Shown: positions 1 to 11,312 of the stretch, one piece after another | Position numbering within the stretch: the first letter of the stretch is position 1 | Layout: each line of letters begins with the position of its first letter | DNA from: Corynebacterium amycolatum SK46 | Lineage (GTDB): Bacteria > Actinomycetota > Actinomycetes > Mycobacteriales > Mycobacteriaceae | DNA length: 44,428 nt | Direction: 5' to 3' | Assembly: GCF_000173655.1 (NCBI RefSeq) | Contig: NZ_ABZU01000017.1 | Location: forward strand, 1-44,428 | Position numbers and translations under genes: made by a program | The notes under the pieces: model-generated | What the model was told of the DNA's origin: nothing | Databases searched by the model: none | The model's input: only the letters and a program-made list of their open reading frames with translations

Positions 1-16
1 TTGAATCCAGCAAAGC

Positions 17-49
17 AAAAATCCCCCGGCCTTACGACCGGGGGCTTTT
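17..49 (-). terminator. Bidirectional-looking Rho-independent terminator after tRNA-Ala
   Basis: A 7-bp stem (CCCCCGG at 23-29 with CCGGGGG at 38-44, 8-base loop) is flanked by an A-run on the left (17-21) and TTTT on the right (46-49). On the minus strand the hairpin is followed by ATTTTT, which suits termination of the gyrA-DUF3566-tRNA side. It would also work for transcripts entering from the left. Confidence 0.8.
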
Positions 50-57
50 GTTCCTTG

Positions 58-130
58 TGGAGCTTAGGGGAATCGAACCCCTGACCTCCTGCTTGCAAAG
101 CAGGTGCTCTACCAATTGAGCTAAAGCCCC
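58..130 (-). tRNA. tRNA-Ala (anticodon TGC)
   Basis: Read on the minus strand, the sequence folds as a 73-nt tRNA. Acceptor GGGGCTT pairs with AAGCTCC and is followed by discriminator A. The anticodon loop is TTTGCAA with anticodon TGC, and the T-arm carries GGTTCGATTCC. No CCA is encoded. It sits 31 bases downstream of tRNA-Ile. A tRNA-Ile/tRNA-Ala pair after gyrA is the usual order in mycobacteria and corynebacteria. Confidence 0.97.
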
Positions 131-161
131 ATACACCGAGCAATTATACCTTGTTCGGTAG

Positions 162-235
162 TGGGCCTAGGAGGACTTGAACCTCCGACCCCTTCGTTAT
201 CAGCGAAGTGCTCTAACCGCCTGAGCTATAGGCCC
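162..235 (-). tRNA. tRNA-Ile (anticodon GAT)
   Basis: A 74-nt minus-strand tRNA. Acceptor GGGCCTA pairs with TAGGCCC and is followed by discriminator A. The anticodon loop CTGATAA gives anticodon GAT, and the D-arm and T-arm (GGTTCAAGTCC) are typical. CCA is not encoded. It is probably co-transcribed with the tRNA-Ala gene. Confidence 0.97.
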
Positions 236-384
236 CGTGGAACGAGATATAACTTAACCCGTAACTATGACACTTCACAAATCGCCTGGTCAGAGGCCTA
301 AATATTCAGTTAAAAGCAGTCATTAAGTAGCTATTACGGCTACTCCACGACCAGATTGCTGAAAACACCTCTGAACCAACGCGG

Positions 385-417
385 CCCCGGCGCCACCGAA
401 CGGGGGTGACACCGGGG
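385..417 (-). terminator. Strong hairpin after the DUF3566 gene
   Basis: Arms 385-397 and 405-417 form a 13-bp stem with a 7-base loop. On the minus-strand RNA every position pairs, two of them as G-U. On the plus strand the same positions would be C-A mismatches, so the fold favours the gyrA-DUF3566 transcript. No T-run follows, so it may be a processing or 3'-end-protecting hairpin instead of a classical terminator. The rest of 236-437 shows no gene. Confidence 0.5.
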
Positions 418-437
418 TCAGCGGGAAGCTAGGCAGC

Positions 438-770
438 CTAGCTGTCGTCGGCAAGCGAAATCTTGAGACCTCCGACGAGACCGCCGCAAGCGTTGTAGAT
501 GACCGCGCCGAGGGCCATGAACCCAATTGACAGCACCCACCACAGCGCTCCTACAGCGGCCGCCAGGCCAAGGACAAGACCCGCGCTGATGGAATCCTCC
601 CCGCCGACCATTTCACTGATCGGAGCGAGCAATCCCATCCCGGAGAGCAAGAGGTAGAGCAGGCCAACCGCGGCAAGCCAGACGAGGAAGCCAATGAAAC
701 CAGTGGCCGCCGTAATGCGCATAGCGGACCAGGGGCTCACCTTGTCGACTACCAAGTTAGTTTCGGCCAT
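438..770 (-). CDS. DUF3566 membrane protein downstream of gyrA
   Basis: A small membrane protein of about 110 residues. It has two hydrophobic segments, roughly residues 18-42 and 65-95 of the chosen product. It resembles the DUF3566 protein encoded directly after gyrA in mycobacteria (Rv0007-like) and other actinobacteria; its molecular role is not settled. The ATG at 770 is chosen because AAGGAG lies 7-8 bases upstream, inside the end of gyrA, leaving a 4-base gap. A longer reading from 815 would overlap gyrA by 41 bases and add an uncharacteristic basic N-terminus. Its position suggests co-transcription with gyrA. Confidence 0.85.
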   Translation of the reverse strand: MAETNLVVDKVSPWSAMRITAATGFIGFLVWLAAVGLLYLLLSGMGLLAPISEMVGGEDSISAGLVLGLAAAVGALWWVLSIGFMALGAVIYNACGGLVGGLKISLADDS

Positions 771-774
771 GCGC

Positions 775-3378
775 TTACTCCTTCTCTGCCTCCGAGTCAC
801 CGGACTCAGCGGCACCGGTGCTCTTGGCGGCGCCAGTGCGCTTCGGGACTACGTCCAGGGTTCCGGCCTCAGAGACCTTGGAAGCGGTCTCCTCACCCTC
901 GTCCTCAACGTTGCGGTCGATAGCCAGCAGTTCCACGCCGTCAGCGAGGTTGACCAGGCGCACGCCCTTGGTGGCACGCGAGGTGGCGCGAATCTCGTTG
1001 ACGTTGGTGCGGATGATGTCGCCGGCGGAGGTGACAGCGAAGATTTCATCGTCGTTGTCGACCACCAGGGCGCCCATCAGCGGCCCACGCTTCGGGTCGT
1101 ACTTGAGCGTCAGCACGCCCATACCGCCGCGGTTCTGCGGGGTGTACTCGCTGAGCTTGGTCTTCTTGCCGAAGCCGCCGGTCGTGGCGACCAGCAGGTT
1201 GTGCTCTTCCTCGACCACGACCATGCTGAGCAGCTTGTCGTCGCCCTTGAAACGCATGCCCTGGACACCAGCGGTGGCGCGGCCCATCGGGCGCAGCGCG
1301 TCGTCGGAAGCCGTAAAGCGGATGGCCTGGCCACGCTCAGAGACGAGCAGCAGGTCATCGTCAGCAGAGCACAGACGAGCACCGATGAGAGAGTCGCCTT
1401 CGCGCAGGTTGATGGCAATCAGGCCAGCGGAGCGAGCGGACTCGTAGTCCTCCAGGCGAGACTTCTTGACCTTGCCCTCGCTGGTGGCCAACACCAAGTA
1501 CGGGCTGTCCTGGTAGCTCTGAATCTGCAGTACCTCGGCGATGCGCTCCTCCGGCTGGAACTCCAGCAGATTGGCGACATGCTGACCGCGGGCGGCGCGA
1601 GTGGCCTCCGGCAGTTCGTAGGCCTTGAGACGGTAGACGCGACCCTTGTTGGTGAAGAACAGAATCCAGTCGTGCGTGGAGCAGACGAAGAAGTGGCGGA
1701 CAATGTCGTCCTGCTTCAGGTCCGCACCGCGCACGCCCTTGCCACCACGGCGCTGTGCCTTGTAGGCATCGACCTTGGTGCGCTTGGCGTAGCCCGTGGA
1801 GGTAATGGTCACAACCACGTTTTCGCGGGCGATGAGGTCCTCTTCGGTGACGTCGCCTTCAGCGGCCACGATCTGGGTACGACGGTCGTCGCCGTACTTC
1901 TCCACGACCTCGCCCAGCTCTTCCTTGACGATGGCGCGCTGACGATCCGGGTTAGCCAGGATGTCCTTCAGGTCGGCGATCTCGAGCTCGATCTCAGCCA
2001 ACTCGTCGATAATCTTCTGGCGCTCCAGAGCAGCCAGACGACGCAGCTGCATCGCCAGGATGGCGTCAGCCTGAATCTCGTCGATGTCGAGCAGACCCAT
2101 CAGGCCCGTGCGTGCGGTATCGACCGTGGCGGACCGACGAATCAGGGCGATGACCTCGTCCAACATATCCAGGGCCTTGACCAGACCACGCAGGATATGG
2201 GCACGCTTTTCCTTCTCGTCCAGGCGGTACTGGGTCCGTCGGACAATGACCTCAATCTGGTGGGCGACGTACAGCGTCACCATCTGGTCAATGCGCAGCG
2301 TACGCGGCACACCGTCGACGATGGCGAGCATGTTCGCACCGAAGCTGGTCTGCAGCTGGGAGTGCTTGTACAGGTTGTTCAGCACCACACGCGGTACGGC
2401 GTCGCGCTTGAGCTTGACGACGATACGCATGCCCCACTTCAGGTCGGATTCGTCATCAATGGAGGCAATGCCCTGCAGACGACCATCCTTGACCTGATCT
2501 GCGATGTTGGCAATCATGCGGTCCGGGTTGACCTGGTACGGCAGCTCAGTGATGACAATCGACTGACGAGTGCCCTCCTGCTCAATCGAGGTCACACCGC
2601 GCATGCGGATCGAACCGCGACCGGTGGTGTAGGCCTCCTTGATGCCCTTGTCGCCGACAATCTGGGCGGCAGTTGGGAAATCCGGGCCCTTGATGCGTTC
2701 CATGACCGCATCCAGCGTGGTCTTTTCATCCGCATCCGGGTTGTCCAGGCACCAGTTAATGGCATCCGCAACCTCACGAAGGTTGTGCGGTGGGATGTTG
2801 GTAGCCATACCGACGGCAATACCGCCGGAGCCGTTCATCAACAGCTGCGGGACACGCGACGGCAGAATAACAGGCTCTGTCGTACGACCGTCATAGTTCG
2901 GCTGGAAATCGACGGTGTTTTCGCGAATGTCGCGCACCATTTCCATGGCCAACGGCGTCAGACGGGCCTCCGTATAACGCATAGCTGCGGGGCCGTCGTC
3001 ACCGCGGGAGCCGAAGTTACCCTGACCGTCGACAAGCGGATAGCGCATGGACCACGGCTGCGCCATGCGCACCATGGTGTCGTAAATAGCGCTGTCGCCG
3101 TGCGGGTGGTAGTTACCCATCGTGTCCGAAACCGGCTTAGCGGACTTCACATAGCCGCGCTCCGGGCGGTAGCCGTTGTCGAACATGGCGTAGAGAATGC
3201 GGCGGTGCACCGGCTTGAGACCATCACGAATCTCCGGCAGCGCACGGCCCACAATCACGCTCATGGCGTAGTCGATATAGCTCGACTGCATCTCTTCATT
3301 GATGTCGATCGGGCGAACCTGGTGGCCCAATACTCCACTTCCGAAGGATGAGCCGTCGTTGTTGTTATCGTCGCTCAA
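775..3378 (-). CDS. gyrA: DNA gyrase subunit A
   Basis: DNA gyrase subunit A, 867 residues, breaks and rejoins DNA in the A2B2 enzyme that supplies negative supercoils. Visible features are the N-terminal winged-helix/tower region, the catalytic tyrosine Y135 in [10 protein letters not shown], and the quinolone region [10 protein letters not shown] with the wild-type-like residues S96 and D100. The GyrA box QRRGGKG lies near residues 543-549 and is followed by a C-terminal beta-pinwheel. The acidic tail (SGDSEAEKE) is typical of corynebacteria. The usual partner gyrB is not adjacent but lies 3.7 kb upstream, with accessory genes between. The long open frame on the opposite strand is a shadow. 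Confidence 0.99.
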   Translation of the reverse strand: MSDDNNNDGSSFGSGVLGHQVRPIDINEEMQSSYIDYAMSVIVGRALPEIRDGLKPVHRRILYAMFDNGYRPERGYVKSAKPVSDTMGNYHPHGDSAIYDTMVRMAQPWSMRYPLVDGQGNFGSRGDDGPAAMRYTEARLTPLAMEMVRDIRENTVDFQPNYDGRTTEPVILPSRVPQLLMNGSGGIAVGMATNIPPHNLREVADAINWCLDNPDADEKTTLDAVMERIKGPDFPTAAQIVGDKGIKEAYTTGRGSIRMRGVTSIEQEGTRQSIVITELPYQVNPDRMIANIADQVKDGRLQGIASIDDESDLKWGMRIVVKLKRDAVPRVVLNNLYKHSQLQTSFGANMLAIVDGVPRTLRIDQMVTLYVAHQIEVIVRRTQYRLDEKEKRAHILRGLVKALDMLDEVIALIRRSATVDTARTGLMGLLDIDEIQADAILAMQLRRLAALERQKIIDELAEIELEIADLKDILANPDRQRAIVKEELGEVVEKYGDDRRTQIVAAEGDVTEEDLIARENVVVTITSTGYAKRTKVDAYKAQRRGGKGVRGADLKQDDIVRHFFVCSTHDWILFFTNKGRVYRLKAYELPEATRAARGQHVANLLEFQPEERIAEVLQIQSYQDSPYLVLATSEGKVKKSRLEDYESARSAGLIAINLREGDSLIGARLCSADDDLLLVSERGQAIRFTASDDALRPMGRATAGVQGMRFKGDDKLLSMVVVEEEHNLLVATTGGFGKKTKLSEYTPQNRGGMGVLTLKYDPKRGPLMGALVVDNDDEIFAVTSAGDIIRTNVNEIRATSRATKGVRLVNLADGVELLAIDRNVEDEGEETASKVSEAGTLDVVPKRTGAAKSTGAAESGDSEAEKE

Positions 3379-3462
3379 TGACTGCTTCCTTTACTTAAAA
3401 GAGGTTCCCACCCATTCTACAGGGCTTTAGAGCACGCTTTACGACGTCGTGTGCAACTTTTC

Positions 3463-3479
3463 GATACCATTGTGGTATC
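3463..3479. promoter_or_regulatory. Probable operator of the RHH/Doc-like operon
   Basis: GATACCA and TGGTATC form a perfect 7-bp inverted repeat with a 3-base spacer, 69 bases upstream of the ribbon-helix-helix gene. Antitoxins of this fold commonly repress their own operon through such palindromes. The assignment is by position and symmetry only. Confidence 0.5.
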
Positions 3480-3547
3480 AAATCTGGGGTTTAGGCCTAG
3501 TAGAGACGAATAAGACGGCACAAGCTAGGCAGCAAGGAGAAAATGCG

Positions 3548-3775
3548 ATGGCAATGACCTTGAGGCTCACGAAAGAACAGGACACCGCCTTGGCGCTGCT
3601 GGCGCACATGGAGGGCGTGTCTAAACACGAGGCCGTTATTCGCGCCATCGAATCCGCCGCCGCGAGAGCCCTTCAACAAGGTCAGGCCCGGGAAATTACG
3701 GCAAGCGTAATTGATACCGACATGGCGCTGCTGCGAAAGTTGAGCTCCCCAAGGCCCCGGGGAGCACAGGAATGA
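3548..3775 (+). CDS. Ribbon-helix-helix (CopG-like) antitoxin-type protein
   Basis: A 75-residue protein beginning MAMTLRLTKEQD, with a short beta strand followed by two helices (EQDTALALLAHMEGVSKHEAVIRAIESAA). This is the pattern of CopG/Arc ribbon-helix-helix DNA-binding dimers. The ATG at 3548 has AAGGAG at 3534-3539; an upstream in-frame extension to 3449 would cover the palindromic operator and is unlikely. Its stop overlaps the next start by 4 bases (ATGA), so the pair forms an operon, as in type II toxin-antitoxin modules. It is the only rightward operon between gyrA and gyrB. The function is inferred from fold and context. Confidence 0.75.
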   Translation: MAMTLRLTKEQDTALALLAHMEGVSKHEAVIRAIESAAARALQQGQAREITASVIDTDMALLRKLSSPRPRGAQE

Positions 3776-4110
3776 GCAGGCCCCAGATTCAGCCTCTCAG
3801 CGAGGCCGCAATCCTGGCGGCTACCGACGAACTGGCGGCCAAAGTGCCGGAATTGGCTGACGCTACGCTTGTGCGACCATGGGCAATCAGCGCCATTGCT
3901 GCCGCCAGCTCAGGTGTCATTGCTGGTCACCGTAGCTTTCCCACGGTTTCTGCGGCTGCACAAGCGGTCGCTTACGCAACGTTTCACGTGAAACCACTGA
4001 GTCTTGGAAACACCGCGCTGGGCGCACTACTTGCACACATACTCCTCACCACCAATGGCGAAGAAGTGTCATTCGCAGAGACGTGGAAACTGGTCAAAAG
4101 CGGCATCTAG
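3772..4110 (+). CDS. Degenerate Doc/Fic-like protein, possible toxin remnant
   Basis: 112 residues. The second half lines up by eye with the core of Doc/Fic proteins: alanine-rich helix SAAAQAVAYATF, then KPLSLGNTALGALLAHILLTTNG, matching the family pattern HxFx(D/E)GNKRTALxxxxxFLxxNG. Here only the central GN and the following hydrophobic helix remain. The catalytic His is Lys, the acidic residue is Leu, and the Arg after GN is lost. AMPylation or phosphotransfer activity is therefore unlikely, although the gene is intact and translationally coupled to the RHH gene. It may be an inactivated toxin or a domesticated partner. The degenerate motif is partly encoded by a parS-like palindrome. The family call is tentative. 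Confidence 0.55.
   Translation: MSRPQIQPLSEAAILAATDELAAKVPELADATLVRPWAISAIAAASSGVIAGHRSFPTVSAAAQAVAYATFHVKPLSLGNTALGALLAHILLTTNGEEVSFAETWKLVKSGI
3981..3994. other. parS-like palindrome inside the Doc-like gene
   Basis: GTTTCACGTGAAAC is the inner 14 bases of the parS consensus TGTTTCACGTGAAACA; the two outermost positions differ (C on both sides). It could be a weaker ParB site on the other side of dnaA from the parAB locus. Confidence 0.6.
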
Positions 4111-4123
4111 CCAGTAACAAGGC

Positions 4124-6082
4124 CTAGTCGATTTTTCGGGCGAACGGGCTCGTCGGAATGCGATTGCCGGACTCCAGTCGACCCGTGTAATACGCCGTGG
4201 CCTCACCTTCAGTCAGCTCGACCTCGTACCAGCCATCACGGACATAATCAGCCGTTCGGTCCTGCCCTCCGACGAGAACACGTCCCGCCGCGTGCTTCAA
4301 AGTGACCTCCGGCAACTCCTTCGCCGCCTTGCTGAATACACGCAGGAAGCGGTCCGGACCGCACACGGTAAGTTCGCGGTCTAGAAGTCCGACTCGCAGC
4401 TCTAACGTGCCGAGCACGGTGTGGTGCTCTACCTTGTTACCACTGTAGACAGCGAAAACAGCCTCGCGGGAACCGTCGTTGACCAGCACAAGGTTGCCGT
4501 CTTTAAGGTAGGCGTGAAGCCGGTACGGTGTTGGCAGCGCGGTCGCCTGCTCGGACTCCTGCACCGGATAGTCACCGGCCGGCTCCGCCTTCCAGCGCTT
4601 CACAAACTCCGGCGCTGGTCCCGGCTGCTCCGGAAGCTGCATTCCCGCCGATGCCGTGAAGTCCAGTGTGGATACCAAATCACCACATATCCGACGACGC
4701 CAATCGGTGATATTTCCGCAGTTCACGCCAGTAACCTGCTCCAGGAAACGGATCACCGAGGTGTGATCGAAGACCTCCGAAGAAACCAAACCACCCACCG
4801 ACCACGGTGAAATGACAGTCATCGGGACGCGGAAACCGAGCCCCTTCGGCTTGCCCAGGTACCACTCCCCCGGCTCATTCTTCGGCGGCAGCGGCGGGAC
4901 CACATGGTCGAAGTAACCATCAAACTCGTCAAAGTTAATCAGGAAGACCGTCTTGGCCCACACTTCCGGATTGGAGGCCAACGCATCCAACAGACGGTAG
5001 GTGATATTCGCCGACTGAATTGGCGAGGACGCTCCCGGATGCTCACTTTCCGCGGCCGAAGGCACAATCCAGGACACCTTTGGCAGCTGCCCGGATTCAA
5101 CATCTCGTCGGAAAGCGTCGGCTAGCGTGCCCGGCTGGCGGCGGTGCAGCGCGCGATCATAGAGATCCCGTTCCGCGTCAGGCAGCTTCTCCACAGCGGC
5201 ATTCAGGCGATCGACCATCTCCTGCTGCTCTGTAGTTGGCGGCGTGCCATCGCCGAGTGCAGTAAGCAGCTCATAAAAACCGGTTAAATCGAGTCCCGGC
5301 AGCCCGGCCTCACGAATGACCTTGCGGCCAATATTTCGAAACGCGGCAAAGAAATCCAAATTGTTGTCCGTGTAGTTATCCCACTCCTGGTAAACACGCC
5401 ACGGCACCCCGGCCGCCGAGAGATCCTCGGCAAACGTGCGCCACGTGTACCCCGAGTGCGTCGGCAAGTATGCGGCATTGCCCACCGCTCCAGTCCCCCA
5501 CGGTTCCTTTCGGGTATCGCCCGAAAACAGGTAGTTGCGGTTCGGGCTTGTCGACGTGGGCATCGAGGAAAAGTAACCATCGCAGATGGTGAAAGTCTCT
5601 GCGAGAGCGAATTGGAACGCAATGTCCTGGCGGTCATAGCAGGCCATCGTGCCCTTGCCCTTGGCCTCGATCCAGCCGTTACAGCGGCCGCCGTTTAGTG
5701 CAACCTGCCCGTCTTCCCAACCGTGCGGCAGACTCGCAATGTACTCCACCGAGAGATCACCGCGATTAGCGGCGTTGCGGATTAGATATGGACTGACCCC
5801 ACCCTGGTTGAAAACGCCCGGCAAAGCGGAATTGTCGTTGTACCCTCGCACACCTCGGAGCGTGCCGAAGTAGTGATCAAAAGAGCGGTTTTCCTGCATT
5901 AACACGACGACATGCTCAATCTGGTCAAGAGAGCCAGCCGGTCGGGGCTGCGCGAGCGCGTGGCGCAGTGATGGTGGCAGCAGCGTGCTCGCAGCGGTGA
6001 CGGCACCGACTCCTGCGGCGGTCTGCAGGAAGTGCCGACGGGAAAACTCAGATATATTTTTAGGTGAAGTTGCCATAGGCAT
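4124..6082 (-). CDS. plcC: Secreted phospholipase C (phosphoesterase family), Tat exported
   Basis: 652 residues, similar to bacterial non-haemolytic/phosphocholine-type phospholipases C (phosphoesterase family PF04185), which cleave phospholipids to diacylglycerol and a phosphorylated headgroup. A twin-arginine signal SRRHFLQ (residues 14-20) precedes a hydrophobic stretch. The conserved active-site block QENRSFDHYFG is at residues 63-73, and a second metal-site block DEFDGYFDHVVPP follows in the middle of the protein. The last ~130 residues resemble the C-terminal domain of these enzymes (DUF756/PF05506), here as a single copy. ATG at 6076 (third residue) is an alternative start; neither has a clear ribosome site. 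The gene lies between gyrB and gyrA and probably acts outside the cell in phosphate or lipid scavenging. The gene symbol is a family label, not a proven orthology. Confidence 0.88.
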   Translation of the reverse strand: MPMATSPKNISEFSRRHFLQTAAGVGAVTAASTLLPPSLRHALAQPRPAGSLDQIEHVVVLMQENRSFDHYFGTLRGVRGYNDNSALPGVFNQGGVSPYLIRNAANRGDLSVEYIASLPHGWEDGQVALNGGRCNGWIEAKGKGTMACYDRQDIAFQFALAETFTICDGYFSSMPTSTSPNRNYLFSGDTRKEPWGTGAVGNAAYLPTHSGYTWRTFAEDLSAAGVPWRVYQEWDNYTDNNLDFFAAFRNIGRKVIREAGLPGLDLTGFYELLTALGDGTPPTTEQQEMVDRLNAAVEKLPDAERDLYDRALHRRQPGTLADAFRRDVESGQLPKVSWIVPSAAESEHPGASSPIQSANITYRLLDALASNPEVWAKTVFLINFDEFDGYFDHVVPPLPPKNEPGEWYLGKPKGLGFRVPMTVISPWSVGGLVSSEVFDHTSVIRFLEQVTGVNCGNITDWRRRICGDLVSTLDFTASAGMQLPEQPGPAPEFVKRWKAEPAGDYPVQESEQATALPTPYRLHAYLKDGNLVLVNDGSREAVFAVYSGNKVEHHTVLGTLELRVGLLDRELTVCGPDRFLRVFSKAAKELPEVTLKHAAGRVLVGGQDRTADYVRDGWYEVELTEGEATAYYTGRLESGNRIPTSPFARKID

Positions 6083-6123
6083 CTATGTTAAGAAGCGCAG
6101 ATTACAGACTGGAAAACTGCGGT

Positions 6124-7032
6124 TTAAATTTCTTCGATAAACTGCTCCAGGCGGTCGACCACAGCCTGCGGCTCACGCGCCCAGCGGTTATGTCCCAGGC
6201 GCTGCTCAATGAACTCGTACTTCGCCGAATTCGGCAACATCCGCGCCAATGCCTGCGCTGACTCCGCCGGGCAGTCACGGTCACCACCGCAGTTCAACAA
6301 CAACGCCGGGGTAGTTACCTTCGGCATCTCAGTGGCGTAGTCGATGTCTGCACCGCGTGGCCGCAGGAGACCCGTGCGAGAGAAGCGCGCCCACTCCACC
6401 ACATGGTTACGGGCCTGTCGGCCGTAGCCGGCCACATCAAACCTGCCCGCTGGCCAATAACCCAGAATCTGGGATACCACCTGCATAAACGGTGCGCCAT
6501 AGCGAAGCCGCTTGTACTCGTTACCAGTAAAACACTTGTAGTGCGGGGTACCGGAGCCAACCATCACTACACCAGCGACGTCCGCTTCCGGTCGGGCCAG
6601 ATACAGCGAGGCAATCTGACCGCCCATGGAATGACACAGCAAATAAACGGGTAGCTTCTCCCCGGTGGCCTCCCCCACCGCGAGTTGGTCAAACTCCTTG
6701 CGGGCGCGCGCCACGGCCAACGGGTAATCCACCGATGCAAGATCCTGGTAGCCCCAATTGTGACGGCGGGTGGACACCGCAGTCTGGTTACCCTGGCCAC
6801 GCAACTCCGAGGTCAGGACGCAAAAACCTCTACGCTGTAACTCTTGGGCAATCGGCCGGTAATAGCGAGCCCCCATGCCAAAGCCCGGCCAAATAATGAC
6901 AATGCCCCGAGGCGTACCTTCGGGAGTCCGAAGCGCCATCGGGGTCACGGAGCCATCGGGCAATGTCTCCTGCACAATACGTGGCTCGACTGGCGGTTCC
7001 CCGTTGACCATGCTTCCTCGAGTATCTTCCAT
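6124..7032 (-). CDS. Alpha/beta hydrolase (monoacylglycerol-lipase-like)
   Basis: 302 residues with the serine-hydrolase fold of the Hydrolase_4/monoglyceride lipase group. The oxyanion/first strand region is GIVIIWPGFGMGARYY. The nucleophile elbow LLCHSMGGQ has Cys in place of the first Gly of GxSxG. The acid is in LNCGGDRDCP and the histidine is in LGHNRW near the end. No signal peptide is visible, so it is probably cytoplasmic. It is 41 bases upstream of the phospholipase gene on the same strand, so the two may share a transcript and a lipid-degrading role (inference). An ATG at 7011 preceded by GAGGA is an alternative start. Confidence 0.85.
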   Translation of the reverse strand: MEDTRGSMVNGEPPVEPRIVQETLPDGSVTPMALRTPEGTPRGIVIIWPGFGMGARYYRPIAQELQRRGFCVLTSELRGQGNQTAVSTRRHNWGYQDLASVDYPLAVARARKEFDQLAVGEATGEKLPVYLLCHSMGGQIASLYLARPEADVAGVVMVGSGTPHYKCFTGNEYKRLRYGAPFMQVVSQILGYWPAGRFDVAGYGRQARNHVVEWARFSRTGLLRPRGADIDYATEMPKVTTPALLLNCGGDRDCPAESAQALARMLPNSAKYEFIEQRLGHNRWAREPQAVVDRLEQFIEEI

Positions 7033-7079
7033 TTCATAAACATTAATGGCTGAACTGAGGTTTTGTCAGGGGAACCGAC

Positions 7080-7106
7080 AAGCCGATAACTAGACTAGGT
7101 ATCGGC

Positions 7107-7108
<2 letters not shown>
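7080..7108 (-). terminator. Hairpin overlapping the gyrB stop codon
   Basis: AAGCCGATA (7080-7088) and TATCGGCTT (7100-7108) form a perfect 9-bp stem with an 11-base loop. The right arm contains two bases of the gyrB stop codon. No T-run follows on the minus strand, so efficiency as a terminator is doubtful. Confidence 0.45.
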
Positions 7109-9161
<2,053 letters not shown>

Positions 9162-9435
9162 CTATTCTTGGTTCTCTCCCCGCGCAACATTCGTCAGCGC
9201 GCGAAAAATAGGCCGGCGGTCAAGCGCTATCGGCGCCAGCCAGAACTACATAGGACTACTAGATAGGTCTGGCTAGTTTGGATGCCGATAACGTCTCAAG
9301 AACCGCCTGCCGGTATTCTCCTGCCCATCTTACCCCAACGTAGTCCCCTACTGTGGATATAGCCGATGCGCTCAAAGGACCAAATTTCGCAGTTTTACGC
9401 ATACCGACGGCTATTCGTAGACCGTTTACCGACCT

Positions 9436-10107
9436 TTACCCGTAAGTATCACGCGGACCTCGGCCCTCAATGTGTAATTTGCCCTTGCGCCAATTCGGCG
9501 CTTTCGGCCCCAGCACCTTAATTTCCTCAACCACCCCATCGCCGACGCGTTCCGCAATCGACTTCAAAACCTGTCGCTGCGCTAGCCGCAGCTGTGTTGC
9601 CCATGCTGTCGATTGGCACTCAACCACCAAAGTGCCGTCCTTGAACTCCTTGACCTGGGAGTGTTCCGCAACAACCTTGCCGACCATCGAATCCCACTCC
9701 GTCATGATCACACCGTGGGCAATGTGGATTTGCCAACCGCGATCAACTACTGCCTTATTCAGCACCGCACCAATCGGCGCAGGTCGACGGTCATATTTCC
9801 GGTACAGCCGAATCCCCGCCTCCTTCAACAGGCTCGGCGAAATTACCGTACCGGCACGATCTCGCACCACTGCTTGCGCTGCCCGCTGCTTATCGACGTC
9901 CGCAACAATCCCCTCCGCGGCCTTCACAGGCACGCGGCTATCGAGGCCAGACCACGAGCCCTTCTTCTTCGGTGGCCGCTGGAGATTCGGTAACTTGTGA
10001 CCGCCCTCCTTAGCGGCATCGCGCATGCGGAAGAAAGCGTCGCTGATCAGGTCATTTTCCTCTTCCGGTGAGTTATCCGGCTCCATGTTCTCGACCATAC
10101 CCGTCAC
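9436..10107 (-). CDS. dciA: DciA/DUF721 replicative-helicase loader-type protein
   Basis: 223 residues. The central part ([51 protein letters not shown]) matches the DUF721/DciA family, which loads or stimulates the DnaB helicase in bacteria lacking DnaC. It lies in the conserved dnaA-dnaN-recF-dciA-gyrB order. The start is a GTG at 10107 that overlaps the recF TGA (GTGA), with GGAAGA just upstream, so translation is probably coupled. An ATG three codons in is the alternative. The N-terminal ~90 residues are low-complexity and lysine-rich, as usual for actinobacterial members. Confidence 0.9.
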   Translation of the reverse strand: MTGMVENMEPDNSPEEENDLISDAFFRMRDAAKEGGHKLPNLQRPPKKKGSWSGLDSRVPVKAAEGIVADVDKQRAAQAVVRDRAGTVISPSLLKEAGIRLYRKYDRRPAPIGAVLNKAVVDRGWQIHIAHGVIMTEWDSMVGKVVAEHSQVKEFKDGTLVVECQSTAWATQLRLAQRQVLKSIAERVGDGVVEEIKVLGPKAPNWRKGKLHIEGRGPRDTYG

Positions 10108-11303
10108 TCTTCCGCGACTGGTTTTTCATCCAGAAGCGAGATTCGCCCCTGCTCAGTCTGCGCCACCGTCACCGTGTGATGAGTCACCGAAGAATCGTCG
10201 ATCAGTGCCTGAGGCAACTCCTCTCCGACCGCCGAGGTGATTAACACCTGCTCAGCCTGCTGCGCGATCTCCATGAGAGCTTCCCGACGATGCCGGTCGA
10301 GCTCCGCAAACACGTCGTCAAGTACCAAAATCGGGTCGGGCCCATCGGCACGGAGCAAAAAGTACGCACCGAGGCGCAGCGCGAGTGCAAAAGACCAGGT
10401 CTCGCCGTGGCTAGCGAAGCCCTTGGCGGGGTCATTGCCGAGAATGAGGTCGAGATCATCGCGATGCGGACCAACGAGACAGGAACCGCGCTCAATCTCC
10501 GCGGTGCGGCGCTCCGCCATCTTCGTCAGCAGCAATGCCTCCAGCAGCTCCGGTTCGCTGGGCAATGGCCCGCCATCCAGGCTGTCGACCTTCGGCGCAT
10601 AGGCAATCGTGGCTGGGCGCGAGTGCGGGGCAAGCGTGGCATAGGCCTCGCTGACATGTTCGGAAAGCTCGGCAATCAAGTCCATGCGCGCAGCCATTAA
10701 CGCCGCTCCCACCTGCGCCAATTGCGCATCCCAGGTATCCAGCGTGCTCAGTGCGGCCTGCCCCTCCGAGGAAGAATAGCCACGGCGCAGCGTCGAGCCC
10801 GCAGACTTCAGCAGCGCATTCTTCTGACGCAAAATCTTGTCATATTGAATACGGATACCGGCGGACAGTGGCCGTCGTAAAGCGAGCAAATCGTCGATGT
10901 AGCGGCGACGGGAAGCGGGCTCGCCCTTGACCAGCGTGAGATCCTCGGGCGAGAAAAAGACTGACTTGACGATCCCCAGCAGCTCCCGCGGGGACTTCAG
11001 CCTCGTGCGATTAATCTGCGCCTGATTCGCGCGATGCGGATTGATGAGCAGATGCGCAGTCAGCTCGCGGCCATCATTGACCGCCGTCGCCGAAATGCGT
11101 GCCGACGGGGTCCCCGAACGAACCAGCGGAGCATCCATAGAAACTCGATGCGAACCGAGCGTGGAGAGATACCCAACGGCCTCGACGATATTGGTCTTGC
11201 CGTAGCCATTTTGCCCGGTAAATACGGTAATTCCAGGCGTGAACTCGACTTCCAACTCCGGCCAGGAGCGGAAGTCCCGCAAGGACAAATACCGAATGTG
11301 CAT
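10104..11303 (-). CDS. recF: DNA replication and repair protein RecF
   Basis: 399 residues. RecF is an SMC-like ATPase that helps load RecA at gaps behind stalled forks. It shows Walker [10 protein letters not shown] (residues 30-38), the RecF segment [21 protein letters not shown], signature region [11 protein letters not shown], and Walker [13 protein letters not shown]. It starts at ATG 11303, 9 bases after dnaN, and its stop overlaps the dciA start. The last ~20 residues are variable. Confidence 0.97.
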   Translation of the reverse strand: MHIRYLSLRDFRSWPELEVEFTPGITVFTGQNGYGKTNIVEAVGYLSTLGSHRVSMDAPLVRSGTPSARISATAVNDGRELTAHLLINPHRANQAQINRTRLKSPRELLGIVKSVFFSPEDLTLVKGEPASRRRYIDDLLALRRPLSAGIRIQYDKILRQKNALLKSAGSTLRRGYSSSEGQAALSTLDTWDAQLAQVGAALMAARMDLIAELSEHVSEAYATLAPHSRPATIAYAPKVDSLDGGPLPSEPELLEALLLTKMAERRTAEIERGSCLVGPHRDDLDLILGNDPAKGFASHGETWSFALALRLGAYFLLRADGPDPILVLDDVFAELDRHRREALMEIAQQAEQVLITSAVGEELPQALIDDSSVTHHTVTVAQTEQGRISLLDEKPVAEE

Positions 11304-11312
11304 AGCCGCAGA

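Noticed and set aside
694..3351. 885-codon open frame on the plus strand opposite gyrA
   Set aside because: It is the antisense shadow of gyrA, produced by high G+C codon usage. The translation has no recognisable domains, whereas the minus strand encodes complete GyrA.
11116..11125. GAACGAACCA in recF as an extra copy of the polar motif
   Set aside because: One mismatch, isolated, inside a conserved gene and far from the cluster; consistent with chance.
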